The notes beneath the pieces were generated by a model. It saw only the letters and a list, made by a program, of their open reading frames with translations. It had not been told where the DNA came from and made no database searches. From positions 2,923,277 to 2,987,276 of the forward strand of contig MU271143.1 in NCBI GenBank assembly GCA_021432605.1: a DNA stretch of 64,000 nucleotides, written 5' to 3'. Source of the stretch: Coniochaeta sp. PMI_546. Its lineage: Eukaryota > Ascomycota > Sordariomycetes > Coniochaetales > Coniochaetaceae. The translations under genes were made by a program, and so were the position numbers. Of this stretch, positions 1 to 11,078 are shown one piece after another; the stretch's first letter is position 1; every line of letters starts with the position of its first letter.

Positions 1-909
1 CTGGAATGAACGGATTGACTCCTTGTTCCGCTGAACCTTGTCCAGTCTCTCTTGCTCCTTCCGCAGCCGGCCAAGACTGGCTTCCTCTGCATCACGAGTT
101 CTGGCGGCACGCTGATATGCAGCTCGGGAGTCAGACATGCTCTCGGAGTACCCCTGAGGTTCAGGAGCAGACATCATTGTGCGGTCTGTCGGTGAGCTAC
201 TCGTGGATGTCAGGATGTCCATGACTCCCGTATGAGGGTTGATGCCTTGAACCCCAAGAAAGTCACTACTTTCCTTCAGGCTGCGGCGTAGGCGACGGGC
301 TTCTCGTTTAGCGTCAAAAGTGGTCACGAGTCTCTGTATGGCGTTCGCAGTGGTAGGTCCAGGGTCAGAGGGTCGCCGAGAGACGGTCGATGCGGCAACT
401 TCGGCTGTTCTTTGAGTCTCCTTCGTGGCGTTGCTAGGTTGGCTGTCCTGTTGCCTGCCTGGGTCTCGAGGTCTATATCGATGTGGCGTCAGACTATGAG
501 GACGGCTCCCAATAGGCTGAGATTGCACCCTGAGAAGGGGTTGCCCTTCTAACCGGGAAGCTTGGGCTCGTTGCGTCTTTTCCGGTAGGGGAAAGGCAGG
601 ATTCCAAGCGTTGGAGATAATGCTGTCGGAACCGTGTTTGTAACTCGGACCAACTCTGTGGTCCGTTCTGGGGTGGTCAGTCTGTTGCTCCTCCCAGAAA
701 CCCTGATCGCGCAGTGTGCCACTACGTTCTGGGCGATGACTAGGCAGAAACTTGGTGAAGAAGCCGGCGACAGATGACGATCGTTTACGTCCGCTGGTGG
801 TGCCGACCTCTCCCCTTGGCTCATCCTTGAGACTAAGGACTGGTTCAAGGACGGACGGTGAAGGACCGGGGGAGGTCAGCGGGTTTTGGAGGGAGTGTCG
901 ACGAGCCAT
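1..909 (-). CDS. Unrecognised protein, N-terminal part (gene runs off left edge)
   Basis: An ATG at 907-909 opens a frame that has no stop down to base 1, so at least 303 residues are present and the C-terminus lies outside the window. I do not recognise the family. Residues 1-190 are rich in Ser, Pro, Arg and Gln and look disordered, with a basic RKRSSS patch at 41-46. A strongly basic run (KREARRLRRSLKES, 201-214) leads into FLGVQGINP (217-225), which looks like a conserved block. From about 265 to the edge the sequence is highly charged with a heptad-like spacing and may begin a coiled coil. Codon choice is even and no frame break is seen, so I take it as a real gene; the start could be later. 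The gene is in tandem with nur1 upstream. Confidence 0.7.
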   Translation of the reverse strand, partial: MARRHSLQNPLTSPGPSPSVLEPVLSLKDEPRGEVGTTSGRKRSSSVAGFFTKFLPSHRPERSGTLRDQGFWEEQQTDHPRTDHRVGPSYKHGSDSIISNAWNPAFPLPEKTQRAQASRLEGQPLLRVQSQPIGSRPHSLTPHRYRPRDPGRQQDSQPSNATKETQRTAEVAASTVSRRPSDPGPTTANAIQRLVTTFDAKREARRLRRSLKESSDFLGVQGINPHTGVMDILTSTSSSPTDRTMMSAPEPQGYSESMSDSRAAYQRAARTRDAEEASLGRLRKEQERLDKVQRNKESIRSFQ

Positions 910-1703
910 ACTTCCGGGTGGATGATGATGCTGCCGTCTCTATGACCTCAACTATTCAAACAGATGATGATGGTGATGATGATTACGGCTCGTCGTGGGC
1001 GTCACCAACTCAATAGGTACCTTACACTTCATCCGCTTGCATGCCCGCTCTGTGTTGCCCGTGACACGCGGAGAGATAGGGTAAGGACGCGCGATCAGGC
1101 CTACATTGCACCTTCTGTAACGTTGTCAGTGCCAAGGTCTCGGAAGCTGCTATTTCGCACGTCAATGCAGTTGCGAGTGGGTAGGTACACAGGTCCTGGC
1201 GGAGGGCGCGATCCGTGATTGATTTTTGGGTAAGGTAAGGTAAGGTAGGTTACTGCGTGAGGGACAACTATCCCAAAATCATCCATTTCATGAGGCTCGG
1301 CTTCGTCCCAACCAAAAGTGCATGTACCGTCTTGGACTCTCTGTCCGTGGAAACGTGGTTCTGCTGCAATGTACAATACGAGGCGAAAACCATAAAAAGC
1401 CTGAAGATGCTGTCCATGACATCCTTATTCCATCATGCACGCGCACTTGTCCCACACAGTCTTCGGGGAAAATGACCGCACGTCGAAAGCTTCCCTTTGA
1501 ACTCCAAGAAATCAGAACAGTCATGTTGGACTGCGTTTCCGACACCCAACATTTGCGGCTCATGAAGAAGTGAAAGACTAGACTGAACCCTGGGTTGATA
1601 CGAGGCAGACCATGCGATGCAGGTCGAATTTTGACTTGAATGTGGACAATCTTATTATTAATGGTAGAGTGGTATCCGCTGTAACCATGCTATGCCCACA
1701 ACA
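910..1703. other. Intergenic: nur1 3' end and promoter of the left-edge gene
   Basis: Short overlapping open frames here have no protein-like composition. It holds GAT/ATG-rich triplet runs near 919-981, a GGTACC-core motif near 1013-1025 and a TAAGG repeat at 1229-1252. No RNA gene is seen. Confidence 0.5.
1229..1252 (+). repeat. Short (TAAGG)n tandem repeat
   Basis: Three to four copies of the pentamer TAAGG in a row. A shorter relative lies at about 6256-6277. It differs from the fungal telomere unit TTAGGG and is far too short to be a telomere; it is a simple repeat in a promoter region. Confidence 0.8.
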
Positions 1704-3193
1704 TCAGGACCAGCGTGAGGGGAACCGTTCCCCGGAGTAGCGATTAGGCCGTGCGAAGGGATTTGATGACAGTGCCTGATCCAACTGTCCAAGCTGTGTC
1801 GTAGCTCTCCTGTTCTCCTTCAAAGGACTGCTCTGACGGACCATCCTGTCCGCAATATGTCGTTGCTCAAGGGCTGCCATTTCTCGGGAGTTTCGAGGAG
1901 ACGACGCCTCTGGGCCTTTCAGGTCGCCTAGACTGGTCGCCTTCTTCAGCGGCGAGAGCGAATGTGTGTAGACTCCCATACTGCCACCAAAGTTAGTGCT
2001 GCCGCCAGTCAAGCCAGGATTGCCCTGCTGCGTAGAGGCGCCGGTTGAGTATGGAGAGTTAGAGGTAGGTGGAAGGCTCTGGCGAATTGCAGGCGATTGG
2101 AGATTCCGGCTCGATGTGAACGAGTCTGTGTACCTTGGCTTTGTGGCGGGAGTGAATAAGCTTGGATCCATTCCAGCCCTAACCTTGGGTTGCCCGCTGT
2201 AGTCCGGATCGTAGTGTTTTGCGTAATTCTGGTTGGGATGGGTTTGAAACCCGCGCCTTAATATCGTGGTACGGGTGCCAACCTCAACGTCTTCCTGTTC
2301 CAGCCCCTCTTCACCCATTGAGACTTGAGTCCCCACCTCCCGAACCATTGGATGAAGCCTTGGGTGGACGAACTTGGTATCATATTCGTGCAAAACCTCC
2401 CTCTGGATGATGGACGTGTCCTTTGACTGCTGCGAGTACCGTGACTGCAGCAGATAAAGCTGTGCCGACACTAGAACCTGCAGCAACAGGCAGTTGAAGA
2501 CTGTCACGCTGGGTCGGGGATCCAATGCCGCCAGCGGTAGAAAAAGGATGTAGACGACGACGTGGACGGGGCTGAAAAATATGAGAAAATGCAGCGAAAC
2601 AGGCAGGGGATCCCACACAGAGATCTCCCATACATCGCGTGTTTTGTCGGGATGCGCCCGAGATTCTGCTGACTCGGAAGCCAGTATGTCTGCAAGGAAA
2701 CGTAAAGGCGAGGATGACGCAGGCGAGGAGTCGACTCTGACGCGATGCGCCGAAGGTGTCGATGGTCCGGCCTTCTCGACGTTGGCCTCGAAGAGCCGAT
2801 ATTGACGGGAGCGCGTGAAGGTGTAGAAGGCGTTGAAGGCTGAGCCACAGACGAGGAACCATACCAACGGCGAGATCTGTGATCATGGTCAGCCATAAAC
2901 AAGTACACTTGAAGTCGATGTCAACCATGCTAACGTACGAAAAAGCTGCCCCAGCCACTGCCACTGGTTTCGCCGAAGACGTCATCATTCTTTGACGAAC
3001 GACCCGAGTTCGCTCTCGCTATCAAGAAGAGAAAGTTCGCAGCGAGGCCAAGCTGAGTACCAACGTGCTGCGAATCCCAGTCGCGTGTCTCGATCTCTTC
3101 TGAGAGCCAGAGTAGGAAGTCGAAAGGGTTCAACCACGCCTTGACCTTGTCCGAAAGAGGCTGCCGCCGAACGATTCGCGGCGGTCGCGGCAT
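1704..3193 (-). CDS. nur1: Nuclear rim protein, Nur1/Mug154 family
   Basis: Two exons: 2939-3193 and 1704-2876, joined across a 62-nt intron (donor GTACGT, acceptor CAG) in phase 0, giving 475 residues. The N-terminus (PRIVRRQPLSDKVKAWLNPFD) and the block WLSEEIETRDWD match my memory of the fungal Nur1/Mug154 family (DUF2418), inner-nuclear-membrane proteins that in yeast work with Heh1 to anchor and silence rDNA. Hydrophobic segments lie at about 56-70, 88-104, 179-203 and 209-229, fitting a multi-span membrane protein with the rest facing the nucleoplasm. The C-terminal ~230 residues are Ser/Pro/Asn-rich and end in short basic stretches. It is transcribed divergently from vma7 across 439 bp. 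The family call is from pattern memory, not a search. Confidence 0.8.
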
Positions 3194-3632
3194 CGTGGAC
3201 TGCTTGGCGGGTAAACTAAACGAAAGCTGGCATCACAGTGAACAAGAGCTGAAGTCTACAGCTCGGAATGGTAGAAGGCGAGAATAGCCAGCACACAGTC
3301 TCGGAGGTGAAAGGGTTTCGTTGTCTTTGTTTACTTGACGTGGCCGGAAGCTGTCTAGTGAATCTTCAAAAAAAACAATCAGCTTTCCTTGCCAAGACCC
3401 CCCCACGTAGATTGATGGACCAGGGGAGCTCTCAGATTCCAGCGCTTCCTACTGTGTACACTACTGGCTACCATACTAGGCGCTAAGGGGCCAGTCAGAT
3501 AGCGGGGCTTCGTCATTGAGCTCCACCACGACTGCGTGCCTCCACGATAGCATTCACAACCCGGTATACTCACCACGATTCGAGATCTCGCCTCTTGCCT
3601 GCCTCTGGACTGCTCCAGAGCCTCAGTACAAG
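3194..3632. promoter_or_regulatory. Divergent promoter nur1 / vma7
   Basis: A 439-bp interval between two start codons on opposite strands, so it must hold both promoters. No TATA box or known operator is clear; a short A-tract (about 3370-3376) and a C-tract (about 3400-3406) are present. Confidence 0.6.
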
Positions 3633-4181
3633 ATGTCAACAACCACCGCAGACTATAAGGACCGGCAATTTCTCGCTGTGATCGGAGACGAAGTAGGGCA
3701 CAATCGATTGGGAACCAGACGCTTCGCTCCCCGGGACTGACACACAACGTAGGACTCTGTCACCGGCCTGCTGCTCGCCGGCATTGGTGTACGTCCATAC
3801 ATATGCTTGATCATTTTATCAGCACTGACGATTACTACTAGCATGTCACGGCTCCACCAGACTCGCAGAAGAACTTCCTGGTCGTGGACAACAAGACGGA
3901 CAATGCGACAATCGAGGCCACCTTCGAGAGGTTCACCACAGAGCGGAAAGACATAGGCATCGTGCTGATCAACCAGCATGTAAGCATAGAGATCTTTTCC
4001 ACGTCGAGTCAAAGTATAACACTAAAATACCATTCATCAGATCGCAGATAGAATACGGCACCGAATCGATACCTACACCGCAGCCTTCCCTACCATCCTA
4101 GAGATCCCGAGTAAAGACCACCCGTATGACCCGGAGAAAGATAGTGTGCTACGGAGGGTTCGCCGTCTCTTCGGAGAGTAG
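3633..4181 (+). CDS. vma7: V-type H+-ATPase subunit F
   Basis: Four exons: 3633-3692, 3753-3788, 3842-3979 and 4041-4181, with introns of 60, 53 and 61 nt all in phase 0. The joined protein is 124 residues, close to the roughly 120 usual for the family. It runs from [11 protein letters not shown] through [10 protein letters not shown] and FLVVD to [15 protein letters not shown] and [12 protein letters not shown], the pattern of subunit F. The protein is a stalk subunit of the V1 sector, at the rotor axis, needed for coupling ATP hydrolysis to proton pumping into vacuoles and Golgi. The open frame that continues past exon 1 is intronic. Transcribed towards npc2, tail to tail. Confidence 0.95.
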
Positions 4182-4561
4182 TATCTCGGAACCCCATGGA
4201 CGGGCGGGGAGGGGAGGAGTCTAAAGTCGAACATAACACTATTGGCTCCGATGCTTTGGAACAGAGAATTTCTGTGCAGAGCAAAGATGAAGAATATGGG
4301 CTTGCGGCAGTAATGCATAGTAATTGGTAGACAACCATTAAAACACCGCCCACTTCAGCTGCTTACTCTCCCTGAAACTACTCATCACCAGAATGAAACA
4401 AGCGTGAACTCCTGCGAAGGCCCGGCATGATACGATAGACGATGGAAAGACAATGCTACAAGGCTCAGAAGCAAGCGCCGTCAAAATATGCCAGAATGCA
4501 CAAAATTAAAAGATGGTGCCCACGACCCCCCTACAACAGCAACGAGAACTGCACAGGCAAT
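4182..4561. other. Convergent 3' region vma7 / npc2
   Basis: 380 bp between two stop codons; it should carry both 3' UTRs and poly(A) sites. No gene or RNA structure is visible. Confidence 0.5.
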
Positions 4562-5219
4562 CTAAAGATCGAAAAGGCCAAGGCTATCCTTCCGGCCAAA
4601 AACAACCTGGGCGGTCAAGCAGGTGATGTGCTTACCATCCTTGGTAAAGACATCGGCGTTGACAGTGTATTTGCCCTGTGGATAATGTTAGCAAGAGTCC
4701 GAATAGTACGATGCCAAGGCAAGCGCGCTTACAGGTGGGATCTCCTTCGGGAGGTCGACAGACTTGGTGATGGAGATAATGCCCTTCTCAATCGGGCACT
4801 CGAGGTCGACGTTCTTGATCTGCTCGCACAAGTCCGCCTTGGTGTTCACCAACCGGATCAAACCATACTTGACTTGGAGATTGACGTATGCGCCCTCCTC
4901 GATGGTCTCGTAGACGGTTCCGACAGCCTTGATAACCAGCTCGGTGCCACTGTAAGCTTTGTCAGTACATGTGTCTCTATTTCGCTGGTCGAGCCTCTTC
5001 ACAGGCCTCTGACACGTACGCTTCTGGGGGATTAGGGCTCAAGTCGACGCTCTGGATGAGTATGATATCATCGTCTCGCTTCTCGTCACAGTATTTGAGA
5101 GGTGACTCGCCCGGTACGTCGAGGTCGTCTTGGATCACGCTCTGATCATCGCGAAAGACGCTGAGGGCGGCCGCCGGTCCAAGACCGAGGGCCAGGGCAA
5201 CGACGGTGGCGAACCTCAT
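4562..5219 (-). CDS. npc2: NPC2-type (ML domain) sterol/phospholipid transfer protein
   Basis: Three exons: 5020-5219, 4733-4949 and 4562-4675 (introns 70 and 57 nt) give 176 residues. The first 19 residues (RFATVVALALGLGPAAALS) are a signal peptide. The mature part fits the ML fold of fungal phosphatidylglycerol/phosphatidylinositol transfer protein: KYCDEKRDDDI, VDLSPNPPEAGTEL, GTVYETIEEGAYV, LCEQI, LECPIEKG, then KYTVNADVFTKDG and HITCLTAQV. Four cysteines fit conserved disulfides. NPC2 proteins hand sterol from the vacuole lumen to membrane NCR1/NPC1. I chose the GTACGT donor at 5019 because it restores the usual PPEAG junction. A 197-residue antisense frame over this gene is a shadow. 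Confidence 0.93.
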
Positions 5220-7392
5220 CGTTGCGAATGAAGGAGGCGGTCTGGTAATTCGAATATCGATTCAGAGTGAAGCACTGTCGTTTGATTGTTTCAGTTGGAA
5301 TTGGGAAGCTTCCACCGAAGTGCTACAGTGATGACTGCGTTTGGTGGTGGAGGTTGGTTGCGTGCGATAAGGTGGAGCTGATGCCGACAGAGGAGGCAGT
5401 GAGTCTTGGATTGCGGCACGAGTTCCAACTCGAACGTCATGCAAATGAAAATCCACGATGATTGGTTCAAGTACATCTGGCCCCGCAACTACCAGCTACA
5501 CTTGTCGAGGTACCTTATCGCGGTACCGTAGCTTGATTGATTCAGAAGGACCTGTTCCCCTCACGCATCATCGCCACCTCCACCTCCAATTGTGGCGCAG
5601 GCAATAGCAGCGATAGTAAATTGTGAAGGCGGTCAAATGAGCAAACTGCAAATCTCACAAAGCAGCCGCGCACAGGCCACTGGCGATATGTACGTACCTA
5701 TATAAGGACAAGAGTCTCGCAAATTTTAAAACCCTTTTCTCTTTTCTTTTCTTCATACTTACCTTGATTGGGCGATCTGAGATCAAGAACACAGATCGCC
5801 AGAACGGGAAGCCTGCATTGCACATCGTGGAGCTGACCGTTCTGAATTGTCCTTCGGGGCCGTTCCGGTCGGAATTTTTGATGCCGTCAAATCTTGACAC
5901 CTATTTCGTTTTCATCGTAAACGTCGCCTTGCGCGGTGCTACGAGGAAGATGTTTGCGAGCAAGATTACATTGCTCGTCCGTTCCTAGAGAGCAGTGATG
6001 GATGACCAGCCTCGGTGTGCCACTTGGCACTGAAAGTGTTCTCTTTCAAGCCTATGTGAGGCCGGCATCCTTTGGAACTGTACGGTGCTCTAAAATGCTG
6101 TCGATTAATGAGATGACGTTCACCAGTCTCATAAACATGCTCGTCAGCCGCTTCTGGATTATGCAGGATAAATAATACTACGTGATACTTGAAAGTTTCC
6201 ACATCAAGACTCTGACAGTGTTTTATTATGGTGAACAATGTCATTGCTGACTTGGCAAGGTAAGGTAGGGTAAAGTAGTCAGCTTCTCATACACTGAGAT
6301 GGGAGTCGTACAAGGCGGCAGCAGCAACGGCAGATGCTTCCCTCCACGAGCTGATCGATGTCAAAAGGAGAAGGGAAGCAAGCGAGAAGAAATGCCAAAT
6401 GTTATCCTGTGGCAAACGCATGACTGACCTCCGAACTGACAAGCCTGACGAGTTACATCACGTACACAAATGTGTACTGTATGCTGGCAACTCCACCCAC
6501 AAAACCCCAGCCGCTCGCATTCATGCATTCTGCTCAGTTTCGGTTCAGTTACAGTTTCTTCCTCTCTCTGTATGTCGACACTACCAGAAATCTTGCTAAC
6601 CAGTGGTTTTTATATTCTCTCCTCCTGAACTCGAGTCACTCTTTTACACTCTCCTGCGCCCGTTTGCTTGCTTGGCGTTAACTGCTTGTGTTTCTTCAGC
6701 AGAAGACGACCTTGGCGTTTCTGCCACCACAACAGATCCAAGCACCAAACTCTATCCTATCACCATCGCCGCCAGACATCTCTGCACATTTCCTCGTTTT
6801 CTTTCTCTCTCGCCCAGATAAGCATCTGTGGACTCGTGCGAACAGTTCCCTGATATGCTTATTACACGCCGTCACGATTGTGCGGGCAATCTCCCCGCTT
6901 TCTCTTTCCATCCAATTTCCTCACTATCAAACCAGCGCAGTGCGACATGAAAACCCTCCCCTGCCCCGCCTTTTCGGGGTACCGCCTACGGAGTTGCGAA
7001 TCCTGCCATTCGCGCCGCCGTGCCCTTTGACTGACTGCGCAGCTGGTCTATCTGGAACACCGTAGCCCTTCGACTCGATCGGCCTCCCACCGCCTTTCTG
7101 GACCCCACCTCCTTCCTTCCCATTGGTGGTAGGGTGCATCAGAATTTGCTGCCTCAGGAATTGCTGCATGCGGCCTCGTCAGAGGAGAAATGAGGGAAAG
7201 TGCAGCGCTCCGACAGGCAGCCCCGGGATAAGAAGTAACAAGCAGCACACACGGCTCTCCAACTCTACCACAGTACGCTTAAGCAGTCAGCAGCAGCAGC
7301 TGGGCGAAACTTTTCTGGGAGGAGCAATGGGAAAGGCAAGGCAGTCAGTCTCCTCATCGCTCCTCCCTGCTTTGCTGTGACTCTATTGGCCA
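5220..7392. other. Intergenic/promoter interval npc2 to set3
   Basis: About 2.2 kb between divergent genes. The first part is mixed sequence with GGTACC-core motifs near 5511-5530 and 5690-5700 and a TAAGG-like run near 6256. From about 6540 on the + strand becomes strongly pyrimidine-rich, as fungal promoters and leaders often are. Only short overlapping frames without conserved features are seen. Confidence 0.45.
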
Positions 7393-7393
7393 C

Positions 7394-7792
7394 ATGGCTT
7401 CCAGTGCAGCTTTTCTGCTTCAATGCCTAGGCTTTTTTCCGGCGCTCAGTCGCTCTCTGTTTGAGTGCAACAAATCCAACTGGCGCAGCATGGTAAGTAC
7501 CAAGGTACCGACCGTACTTTCCCACTCTCGTCTCCTCTTCTTTTCGCTCCTCTGGTGCACACACACACAAACACCACCCGTGCACCTACCACATTCTCTC
7601 TTCCTGCACTGGCTGCGCTCTTCTCGTGTCGTTGGCCCCCTCTCGCTTCCTCTCTTTCTCAACACCCATCTCCTCCCACGTCGAAATTTCTGCCCTCCCT
7701 CGCCTGCTTCAACAACACCATCTCAGGTTGAGTTCCCATCATCGCGCAATTCTGTCAACAAGATCTCGACTTCGTCAGAACTCCGGCACTAG
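7394..7792 (+). other. Possible upstream reading frame in the set3 leader (spliced 54 aa)
   Basis: An ATG at 7394 opens a frame to a stop at 7790-7792. A textbook donor GTAAGT at 7493 and acceptor CTCAG ending at 7726 bound a 234-nt pyrimidine-rich intron in phase 0. Spliced, the product would be 54 residues with a hydrophobic N-terminus (FLLQCLGFFPAL); unspliced it would be 132. Because it ends about 450 nt before the set3 start, it could act as a uORF. Nothing shows that it is translated. Confidence 0.3.
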
Positions 7793-8246
7793 GCATTCCA
7801 TCTGTTCCGCTAGGAAGTTTCTTTGTCTCTCGAGGCGCCCTTCGCCGTTCATTGTGCAATCCCGACTTGCCGTGCTTCGTAACCACGACTCTCGATAACG
7901 AACGCTACGAAGTCCTCGACAGGACTTTGCTCGCGACTTGATCATCTGCAATCACCCTCGCGCCACATTGCCAGTTACCATCACGGCTATCGAATCGCTG
8001 TCGTCTGCTCAAGTGGCGCGTTGAGAACATCTCGTTGAGCGGCGCCTTACCACATCACCACCAGGCTTTTGAGGGCAACTGGCCTCACGTATGACTCAAC
8101 TCGTCTTGACACTCTCGTCTCGTGTCTTCCTAACCCTCACTTCGTCCCTGGTCCATCGCGATCCAGCATGCCATCCGAATCGCGCGCCTGAGCATCTCAC
8201 CACTGACGATCAAATACCATTTCTTTCGCAGTTGCTGTCATAGATT

Positions 8247-11078
8247 ATGACAGACAAGTTACCGCCGCTCGCGACGCAGCTCGTGACTCCTAGTCAGACC
8301 GCCTTTCTTGCGCCTTCATCAGTCTCGGTACACGAACCACCTGAGTTGAAGAAGCAGGAAACGGCGGAAGAAGAAGAACATAATACTATAAAGTGCATAT
8401 GCGACTTCTCTGACGATGACGGACAAACGATCTTTTGCGAGACTTGCCTGACATGGCAACACATCGCGTGCTACTACCCTGGTCACATTGAGGACGCCCT
8501 TCGTGAAGACTTTTCTCACTCGTGCGTCGACTGTAGGCCGCGAGCGCTCGATGCGCAACAGGCGCGCGAGATACAAAAAGCACGTCTGGCGACGTCCATT
8601 GTGGAAGAGGTTTCCGACAGGAAACCGCGACGACTTCCTACAAAAAGCCACAAGAAGAAGCCGAAACCAACCGAACTGCAACTACAACACGGTACTTCTC
8701 CGAACAACCACGAACAAGCGAGGCCTCCTATCCCTCACGATCACGCTCATCCTCACAAGAAGTCCAGGAGCTCTCACAAGGCCTCGCAGTCTGTCAGCTC
8801 TCAGGCGCCGAAGCGAAGCCCGTCGAATGGAACTTCGAAAACCAACCTCGCTCATCCTCCGAGCCCGGCGACTACACCTCCCGACCTTCCTCTGAACTTT
8901 ATTCCACAATCGTATCCCGCGAGTTTTTCCTCTCTTCACGATGATCGGGATGTCAAGATTGTCAATGTGAATTCGTACAAGGGCTTGGAAGTCTTCAACA
9001 CCATGTCGATCTGGCTTCGCGACCAGGCAAAATTGCTCCGGGAGACCGGTTGTGATTTCAACGAAGTCTTCCAGAAACTACCCGCGGACATCGAGCTGAT
9101 CAAGCGCTCCCAGTTGATTGAGCGCAAGAAAATGCGGGTCGTCACATCGGATGCCGTCTTTCACTTGCCATATCTTACTGCCATCTCCACGATCAACAAA
9201 GATGTCCCACTGTTGGAACTCAATGGTCAAATTGGGTTTCAGAAGGATTACTGCTCGGTGGAGGCACATAGGTGGGGTGATCTAACAACACCGCTGCCGT
9301 TTGTATTTTTTCACCCAATGCTTCCGCTCTACATCGACACAAGGCAAGAAGGGTCCCAGGCTCGCTATGTTCGGCGGAGCTGCAAACCGAATTCGGTCGT
9401 CGAAACCTTCATCTCGGAAGGATCGGAGTACCACTTTTGGCTTGTAAGCGATCGTGCTGTTGCGGCCCATGAGCAGATCACAATTCCTTGGGACTTTCGC
9501 TTTCCTGTTAAGGAGAGGCCGCGGATGCTTCAGCTTCTTGGCCTTGTCGATGAGGATACAAGCTCACATGCCGACTCGGATCTGGACGACCAAAGATACG
9601 AATCGATCGCCAGCTGGGCCAGCTTGGTTCTCTCGGAATATGGAGGCTGTGCTTGTAATCTAGGCCCGGATTGTGCATTCGCCCGGTTTCATCGAAATTA
9701 TATGAGTAGAGTTCAGTCTCACTCGAATTCTCAGCACCCGAATCCCTCGCACGGCTCAAAGAAGAAATCTCGGAAGCCGAAGGCGCAGCATACAATATCC
9801 CCAACAAGCACCGGGCATGCGACAAATAGCCGAGCCGCTAGTGAAGGTCGCTTTGAAGACGTCGCCGACAACGACGTCAGGTCGCAGTCCAGTTCATCGC
9901 GGAGCAAAGCCCCAAGCCGAGATATGACGCCCGCACGTCAAGGATCTTTCGATACATTAGGCATACTCACCGAACCCACAGACCGGGACAAGCGGAAGGT
10001 CGCCATGGTTGAGGACTCATTCCGTCGCATGGAACAGCAGCAGCCACCGCGAAAAAAGAAACGGATTTCTGATGGTACCGGTACATCGAGAGCAAAGTCC
10101 GTTAGCAAGGGCACTGGGCAGCATCTTGCTAACGTACCTGTGGAGCGCCGTTATGTCGATGTTGGGACCTCTAGGAGCAAGTCCCATTCACCGTCACTCG
10201 CCCCTTCGCCACACACGCTAGGCTTCGTCGGAAGTACCTCCTCGAGGCATGACTCGGCCCCTGTACGGTCTCGTCATGCGTCCGAATCACCACGACCTAA
10301 TTATTGCGATGCCGCTGTTCAAACAGATCCAGTAGAAGGGGAGTGGTACAGTGGGATTCGAGCAACTCCCAAATTGAAGAAGCGCGTCATCTCCTTATCC
10401 AAACGCCTTTTGGACAGTCGACATCAGTCACGTTTGGGCGAGGAAGAGCGAAGAAAACAATGCTCTTCACAAGGATCAACGACGCCGATGGATATCGACT
10501 CCCCGACACTGGCACAAGGCGCGTTCGCCACCGCATCGTCCAGTGGTGTACCTGGCAAGCATGGCGAGACAACGTCCTCTGCGCTAATAAGTCCGCGCCA
10601 TGGCCAAGCGCCCGAGACCAAAGCCGACATTCCTTCCTCTGGTATAAACTCCCTGAAGCACAGGTCGCCTGAACTCCGCGTCCAAATGCCTCCTGTGCCA
10701 ACCTTCGGAAGTTCAACGTCATTGCTTTCTTCAAGCCACATGCCACTCTCTGCGACTAGCCCCATGGCCCAATCGCCATTTGCAGGGCAGAATCTGCCGA
10801 GTCCTTTCGGTGCTCCCTTTGTGAACGGTCTGGCTGCTACTGCGAGCCCTGTCAAGAAGAAGATGAGTCTCAGCGACTACAAGAGCAGGATGAGCAAAGT
10901 CCAAGCGGCAAAGCCATCCCTCTCCACAACGTCGCTGAAGACTCCAGTCTCAAGTGCTGACGAGCCCAAGTCTGCGTCGTCGCTAGACACAACGGGGGCA
11001 GTCGACTCTCCGACCACCGACAAGAAGAATGACTCGCAAGGACTGACGAACGGGGCATCGCTGACAGGCAGTCTGTGA
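8247..11078 (+). CDS. set3: Set3-type PHD finger and SET domain protein
   Basis: One uninterrupted exon of 943 residues. A C4HC3 PHD finger spans 50-96 (Cys50, Cys52, Cys64, Cys67, His72, Cys75, Cys93, Cys96) with the SDDDGQTIFCETC and WQHIACYY signatures. A SET domain follows at about 305-420, with LELNGQIGF, RYVRRSCKPN and the WDFRFP end; the RRSC-PN form in place of the catalytic NHSC is that of the Set3/MLL5 branch, generally regarded as inactive methyltransferases. In yeast Set3 scaffolds the Set3C histone deacetylase (Hos2, Sif2, Snt1) and reads H3K4me2 through its PHD finger. The C-terminal ~470 residues are Ser/Pro/Lys-rich with basic patches such as PPRKKKRIS, likely disordered and nuclear. 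The long leader suggests regulated translation. Confidence 0.9.
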   Translation: MTDKLPPLATQLVTPSQTAFLAPSSVSVHEPPELKKQETAEEEEHNTIKCICDFSDDDGQTIFCETCLTWQHIACYYPGHIEDALREDFSHSCVDCRPRALDAQQAREIQKARLATSIVEEVSDRKPRRLPTKSHKKKPKPTELQLQHGTSPNNHEQARPPIPHDHAHPHKKSRSSHKASQSVSSQAPKRSPSNGTSKTNLAHPPSPATTPPDLPLNFIPQSYPASFSSLHDDRDVKIVNVNSYKGLEVFNTMSIWLRDQAKLLRETGCDFNEVFQKLPADIELIKRSQLIERKKMRVVTSDAVFHLPYLTAISTINKDVPLLELNGQIGFQKDYCSVEAHRWGDLTTPLPFVFFHPMLPLYIDTRQEGSQARYVRRSCKPNSVVETFISEGSEYHFWLVSDRAVAAHEQITIPWDFRFPVKERPRMLQLLGLVDEDTSSHADSDLDDQRYESIASWASLVLSEYGGCACNLGPDCAFARFHRNYMSRVQSHSNSQHPNPSHGSKKKSRKPKAQHTISPTSTGHATNSRAASEGRFEDVADNDVRSQSSSSRSKAPSRDMTPARQGSFDTLGILTEPTDRDKRKVAMVEDSFRRMEQQQPPRKKKRISDGTGTSRAKSVSKGTGQHLANVPVERRYVDVGTSRSKSHSPSLAPSPHTLGFVGSTSSRHDSAPVRSRHASESPRPNYCDAAVQTDPVEGEWYSGIRATPKLKKRVISLSKRLLDSRHQSRLGEEERRKQCSSQGSTTPMDIDSPTLAQGAFATASSSGVPGKHGETTSSALISPRHGQAPETKADIPSSGINSLKHRSPELRVQMPPVPTFGSSTSLLSSSHMPLSATSPMAQSPFAGQNLPSPFGAPFVNGLAATASPVKKKMSLSDYKSRMSKVQAAKPSLSTTSLKTPVSSADEPKSASSLDTTGAVDSPTTDKKNDSQGLTNGASLTGSL

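Noticed and set aside
1229-1252. TAAGG repeat as telomere or telomere scar
   Set aside because: Wrong unit for fungi (TTAGGG), few copies and flanked by ordinary genes.
4442-5035. 197-codon + strand frame over npc2
   Set aside because: Antisense to the three npc2 exons, whose protein fits a known family; composition of the + frame is not protein-like.
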